Below are positions 59,084-64,000 of a DNA stretch of 64,000 nt, piece after piece. The position numbers and the translations under genes are program-made. The stretch comes from Neoarius graeffei (taxonomy: Eukaryota; Chordata; Actinopteri; Siluriformes; Ariidae): NCBI RefSeq assembly GCF_027579695.1, contig NC_083583.1:1395125-1459124 (forward strand). Reading direction: 5' to 3'. Under the pieces are notes generated by a model that had not been told where the DNA came from, did not search any database, and was given only the letters and a program-made list of their open reading frames with translations. The first letter of the stretch is position 1, and the number at the start of each line of letters is the position of its first letter.

Positions 59084-62000
59084 TGTCAGGTCAGGCATGG
59101 AGTCTGCTACTGGTAACATGTAACCCAGTACAACCTGCCACCTGGACGGGTAGCTGGTGTCTAAACTGGCTCCCCTCACCAGCTCACACTGGTGGGGAGG
59201 GTGGCATGTCACTCTGCAGGACTAAAAACAATACCTGTCAAAGGGGGGGAAGAGCTCCCAGTGAGCCAACGGCCAACGTGCAATCAATCAGGGGAGGCCA
59301 GCCCCTATAGCACCGGAAGGCACCTGGCCTAGGAGAAGGCAACTCCGATCTAAAATCCCAGCTGATGTGGCCAGCTGCAAGGGCATCTCTCAAAAGTGAG
59401 GACCATGGCCAGCCACTGCGCCCATAGCTGACGAGCACACATTGCAGTCTCCGTACCTGTGCTCAACGCTGGCTATGAAGGAGAGAGTGGTGTTGACCTG
59501 CACAACTCATCATCACTTTAATCCCTCATCCATGTAGGTTTCCTCTTTGCTTCATCTCCATCGTTCATCCTTCATCTTCGACTTCACCAAGTCCCATGGC
59601 GAGGGAGGCGTGATGACAGGGGCAGGGAGAGGATGCTCTTGGAAGCCCCTAGCCACAAATCTCCATGTGTGGCGGCCCAGGTGTGATTGTCGCTCAGGAG
59701 TCAACTCGAAGCAATGGCCCTGTTCGTATCCTGCCTGGACGACAAGGCAGCCCTATTCAGGGATAGCACTGCCTTCTCCCACTAGAGAGAGGGGTATAAA
59801 AGAACCCCTAAAGAAAGCTTGCTTCACCAGAGCTGCCCGACAGCTGCAGCGGACTGATCATCCAACCCAGCGGTCGAAAGAAAACTACAAAAGATCTTCA
59901 TCGGTGCATGGAATGTCTGAACACTCCAAGACAACCCCAACAACCTTGAAAGAAGGACAGCCATCATTCCCAGAGAGCTCTGTCGATATAGCATCAACAT
60001 TGCTGCCATCAGTGAAACTCGTCTCCTAGGCTTTTCAGAGCTCCCTGAGAGGGGAGCAGGGTATACTTTCTTCTGCAATGGTCATCCAGAAAATGAGCCA
60101 CACCAGGCTGGAGTGGGATTTGTTATCCATTCCTGCTATCTGAAGTACCTGGAATCTCTTCCATGTGGTATAAATGTGGTCTGATGGTGATGAGACTGAC
60201 ACTGGCCAGAGGCTGTGTGACCCTCATCAGTGCTTATGGTCCAACCATGAGCTATCCCCACGAAGCAAAGGAGAGTTTCTACAAAGAACTGGATCATCTC
60301 ATACAGCAAACACCCCACACTGATAAACTGGTGGTCTTAGGTGATTTCAACGCCTGCATCGGTAATGACCACACAACCTAGGAAGGTATCATCAGCCATC
60401 ACGGCATTGCAAAAGAAAACTCCAATGGCACTCTCCTCCTCTCCACCTGTGCTCAACACCAGCTGGTGATTACCAACACTATGTTTCAGCAGAAGAAGAT
60501 GCACAAGGGCACTTGGATGCACCCCTGCTCTGGTCACTGGCACCAAATAGACATCGTCATCAGTTGTAGACATGACATCCATGACATATTCATCACCAGG
60601 GCAATGAGAGGAACCACTAACTACTTGGATCACAGACTACTCCGCTCATAGGTTTCTTTTTCATTCAAAGCAGTTTCTCGCACTAGGCATAACCCACCAA
60701 GGAAGAACTTCAACGTCGCAAAACTAGAGTCTGACAACGTCAAATCAGAGCTGTCTCAACTTATCTCGGACAGGTTTCTTACCCCTGTCCCTGGGGGTGC
60801 TGATGTTGAAGAGCACTGGACTTTCCTTAGTGACACCCTTTGAGCAGCTGAAGAGGTGCTTGGCTTTACAAAGCGCACCCACCGAGACTGGTTCGATGAG
60901 AATGACACAGCTGCAACTGCCCTGCTAGACAGATTACACCAAGCCCACATGGAATATGTGAAGAACAAAAGTGACTCCTTGAAGAAAAACTCATACCAGC
61001 AGCTGAGAAGAACATCGCAGGTGACTCTACACAAAATGAAAGACAAATGGTGGCTCGAAAGAGCCCAGGACTTGCAAGCAGCTGCTGACAGACATGACTC
61101 AAAGGCACTCTATACAGGGCTAAAAGCAGTCTACGGCCCAACATCTTGAGGCAGCACACCCCTCCTCTCAGTAGATGGAGGCACCTTACTATGAGACGAA
61201 GAAAGCATCCTAGCACGTTGGGTGGAACACTCCGACTCTGTCTTCAATCGTGTGTCTACCATCTCAGATGAGGTCCCTCAATGAAGTTCCCCAGAGGCCA
61301 GTCATAAAAGACTTAGATGACCCTCCTTCCATCACAGAGACCCTAAAGGCCATTAAGCAGCTATTGAAAGGCAAAGCGCCTGGCTCAGATGGCACCCCTC
61401 CCGAGATCTACAAGTATGGAGGACAAGCCACTGCAGAGCAACTGACCAACCTGTTAGTCCTGGTCTGGGAGCAGGGCTCCGTGCCTCAAGAATTTAAAGA
61501 TGCCTTAATTGTCCACCTGTATAAGAACAAGGGCAACAGACACTGATGCAACAACCATTGGGGCATTTCTTTACCATCAATTGCAGGGAAAGTCCTCACT
61601 CACATCATCACTAACAACCTTACAGCTCGTATCACATATCACCCCAGAAAGCCAGTGCGGCTTCCGTGCATCTCAAAGGACAATAAATATACTGTTTGCT
61701 GCAAGGCAAGTGCAAGAGAAGTGCACTGAGCAGAAGCAGGACCTGTTCATGGTGTTCATGGACCTCACTAAAGCTTTTGACTCTGTGGGGAGGGATGGCC
61801 TCTGGAAACTACTCTCAAAGGTTGGCTGCGCCCCCAAAATGATCAGTGTCATCTGCTCCTTCCACGACGGCATGGTTGGACGTGTGCTGAACGAAGGGAA
61901 GACTTCTGACCCTTTTACCATTTGGAATGGAACAAAACAAGGTTGCGTGATGGCCCCTGTGCTGTTCAGCATTGTTTTTTTCTGCCATGATTCAGGAGGC

Positions 62001-63134
62001 CTTTAAGGACTGCAACAAAGGGATAGAGATCCGCTTCAGAACTGATGGCAGCATGTTTAACCTTCAGAGGCTCAAAGCCCACACCAAAACCTCCACAATG
62101 CTACTCCAAAATCTGCTCTATGTGGACAACTGTGTGCTCATTGCCCACTCTCTCTCTGATGCCCAAGCGATGGTTGATGCTTTCTCCTATTCATGCACAA
62201 GATACAGCTTGACCATAAGCATCAGAAAGATGGAAGTACTCCATCAACCTAAACCAGGCACCTCACCATTGAGACCTGTGATCACCATAGCTGATGAATC
62301 TCTAGTCGGTTGAAAAGTTTTGCTACCTTGGCGACATGGTCACTCAGAATGGCTGCATCGACGATGACATCAGCATCAGGATCAGCAAAGCCGCCGCTGC
62401 CTTTGGTCGCCTGCAGCACAGGCTATGGGGAGAGAAAGGAGTTTGTCTGTCTACTAAGAACGCTGTCTACAGAGTTGCTGTCTTGCCTATGCTGATGTAT
62501 GGGTGCGAGACATGGGTTCCTTACCATGCTCGCATGAAGAAGCTGGAACAATACCACATGAGGTGCCTCAGAAAGATATGCGATGTATGCTGGAAAGACC
62601 ATATCCACAACACTGAGATCCTTGCATGGTGCCAGATCACCTCCATTGAGGCTCTACTCACTCGTGCTCAGCTGCGATGGTGTGGTCACATTGCTGGCAT
62701 GGGAGAAGAATGAATTCCCAAAGCCCTACTCTTTGGAGAACTGTGCAAAGGCAAGCATTCCAAAGGTGGACAGCGGAACCGCTATAAAGATGTTCTGAAG
62801 GCCACACTCAAGCAGTACGATATAAACCTAGACAGTTGGGAGAGGACTGCTCAAGACTGGAGCCAATGGTGCCACCTGTGCCACACTCGCTGTCAGGCCT
62901 TTGAGGTAGCCTGCACAGAGAGGCTTGTGGAGAAGAGGCAACGTAGGCATGCTGCCCAAACCCAGAACACCCAACCTTATGTGCCACCATTCACCTGCAC
63001 CATCTGCAACAAGATCTTTTCACCTCGCATTGGACTCATCAGTCATCAATGCCATCATCACTGAAGGCTCTCAGGAGGACATTTGTTGCAAGGAGGAGGA
63101 CATTTGTTGCAAGTGATGAGTCAGACCATCATCA
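59084..63134 (+). mobile_element. Nearly full-length LINE with 13-bp target duplication
   Basis: The 4.05-kb non-LTR retrotransposon is bounded by exact 13-bp repeats 'ttagtctagtgtg' (59071-59083 and 63135-63147). It has a 5' leader of about 800 bp, an endonuclease, a reverse transcriptase and a C-terminal C2H2 finger, and ends in a short ATC-type tail (63125-63134). The presence of a leader upstream of the endonuclease suggests a complete or almost complete 5' end. Confidence 0.88.
59905..63064 (+). pseudogene. LINE polyprotein: endonuclease, RT, C2H2 finger; decayed
   Basis: The endonuclease is read in pieces: AISETRL-like sequence near 60000, [36 protein letters not shown] and YLDHRLL. 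The RT shows KGKAPGSDGTPPEIYK, VPQEFKDALIVHLYKNKG, FMDLTKAFDSVGRDGLW and GTKQGCVMAPVLFS. The catalytic box, normally FADD, reads LYVDNCVL (about 62118-62141), so the second metal-binding Asp is Asn. The C-terminal region has QLRWCGHIAGM and a finger CTICNKIF...HQCHHH. Multiple stops (for example near 60381, 60651, 60841 and 61149) and frameshifts (near 61520, 61975 and 62320) make it inactive. Confidence 0.85.
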
Positions 63135-63359
63135 TTAGTCTAGTGTGGTGTTAGTGTGGGCATATTAGTATAGTGTGTGGGTGTTAGTGTATTAGTGTAG
63201 TGTGGTGTTAGTGTGGGTGTATTAGTATAGTGTGGTGTTAGTGTGGGCATATTAGTATAGTGTGTGGGTGTTAGTGTATTATGGGTATATTAGTGCAGTG
63301 TGGGTGTTGGTGTGTGGGTGTGTTATTGTAGGTGTGGTGGGGTGGAGGAGCTCTGGGTA

Positions 63360-64000
63360 GAGAGTAGTCCCTTTGCTGCCTGGTAGCTGCACTTTCTTTC
63401 GAGGATGGATGGGCGCACTGGTCCACACCCATCTCCCAAATCTCTCACGTCTCCAAGTGCCACACCCTGGTACCCCACTTCAGCTCATGGACTAAACCAT
63501 CCAAGGGCGTGATGTTAACACTATCACTGGACAAACATCCACAATGAAGTCACCAGCCAGGGTAGAGGAGATCTATGGGACTCCATGGCCAAGTGTCGTT
63601 AGCCAGGATGCACCGCCACATGTGTGAACTGCAGCTGTCGCCTACCAGCTTTGGTTTGAAGTATAAGGGGAGGAAGATCATGGTGATATAAGGGGAGAAG
63701 AAATGGTGTTTGTCCTACAGCAGATAGAGAAGTGCGGAAAACAGAACAAAGGACTGTACCTCCCCTTCATAGACCTGACTAAAGCTTTTGACACCATTAG
63801 CAGGAAAGGACTTTGGGAAATCATGAAAAAACTAGGATGTCCTCCAAAGTTCCTCGCCATGGCTTTCCAGCTTCACGAAACCAGCTCAGCCAGGTCAGAT
63901 GTGGAAGTGACTTCTCCCAGCGCTTCCCAATGCAAAGGGTGTGAAACAAGGCTGTGTTCTTGGACAGACACACTCGCTTGCATGATGCTGCAGCAGGCTA
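63360..64000 (+). mobile_element. Second LINE fragment of related family, cut by window edge
   Basis: Plus-strand translation at about 63700-63880 gives VFVLQQIEKCGKQNKG, LPFIDLTKAFDTISRKGLW and LGCPPKFLAMAFQLHE, the same RT block as in the neighbouring LINE (FMDLTKAFDSVGRDGLW) but clearly diverged. The preceding 300 bp have a leader-like composition. Frames are broken soon after. The element runs off the right end of the window. Confidence 0.7.

Larger units (their letters stand above)
58745..63350. repeat. GTGTTAGTG/TATTAGTATAG minisatellite, split by LINE
   Basis: Tandem phrases such as 'gtgttagtgtattagtatag' and 'tgtggtgttagtgtgggt' occupy about 58790-59083 and continue at 63135-63335. 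The two blocks were one array until the LINE at 59084-63134 inserted and duplicated 13 bp of the repeat. Confidence 0.82.

Overview
This is vertebrate DNA, almost certainly from a teleost and plausibly an otophysan such as a catfish. It is intron-rich, full of CA/GT microsatellites, and carries DANA/Mermaid-like V-SINEs together with Tc1/mariner, Harbinger, hAT and L2-type elements typical of fish. No bacterial-style gene is present, and nearly every long open frame lies in a transposon or a tandem repeat. The catfish suggestion is inference; no marker here fixes the species.

The only host gene recognised is LMO1 (LIM-domain-only 1, a LIM transcriptional cofactor) on the minus strand. Three coding exons are seen with matching splice sites and phases: exon 2 (34066-34279), exon 3 (11575-11700) and the terminal coding exon (6196-6301, with stop). 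They encode both LIM domains. The first coding exon, expected to hold only a few residues, was not found and probably lies beyond position 64000. On that reading 6302-11574 is the last intron, 11701-34065 the one before it, and 34280-64000 is inside intron 1. Positions 1 to about 5600 are 3' flank.

The rest is a dense, layered transposon record, dated by target-site duplications (TSDs). From left to right: a SINE split by a DNA transposon carrying a RecQ-helicase remnant, itself split by a Harbinger MITE (2209-3535); an L2 3' end split by a V-SINE (7186-8094); further V-SINEs; a nearly complete LINE (12860-16368); an old repeat split by a 942-bp MITE and a hAT fragment (18895-20985); a degenerate Harbinger with perfect terminal inverted repeats and a TAA TSD (22672-24635); two LINEs on opposite strands, each split by a V-SINE with a different tail (26560-30785); a mariner/Tc1-type remnant (32449-33255) and a Tc1-like element (39427-40955); a hAT remnant (55021-55640); and a 4-kb LINE inserted in a minisatellite with a 13-bp TSD (59084-63134).

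Intron 1 also holds two very large tandem arrays. One is a GT-rich array of about 46-bp units, about 4 kb long, starting some 280 bp upstream of exon 2 (34556-38550). The other is a 10.5-kb array of 27/33-bp CCACC-rich units (42208-52683). The second gives open frames of up to 2280 codons that are not genes, because its units are multiples of three and lack stop codons. A 1.17-kb inserted sequence of unknown family with two small ORFs (50132-51300) interrupts it and is the best candidate here for something undescribed.
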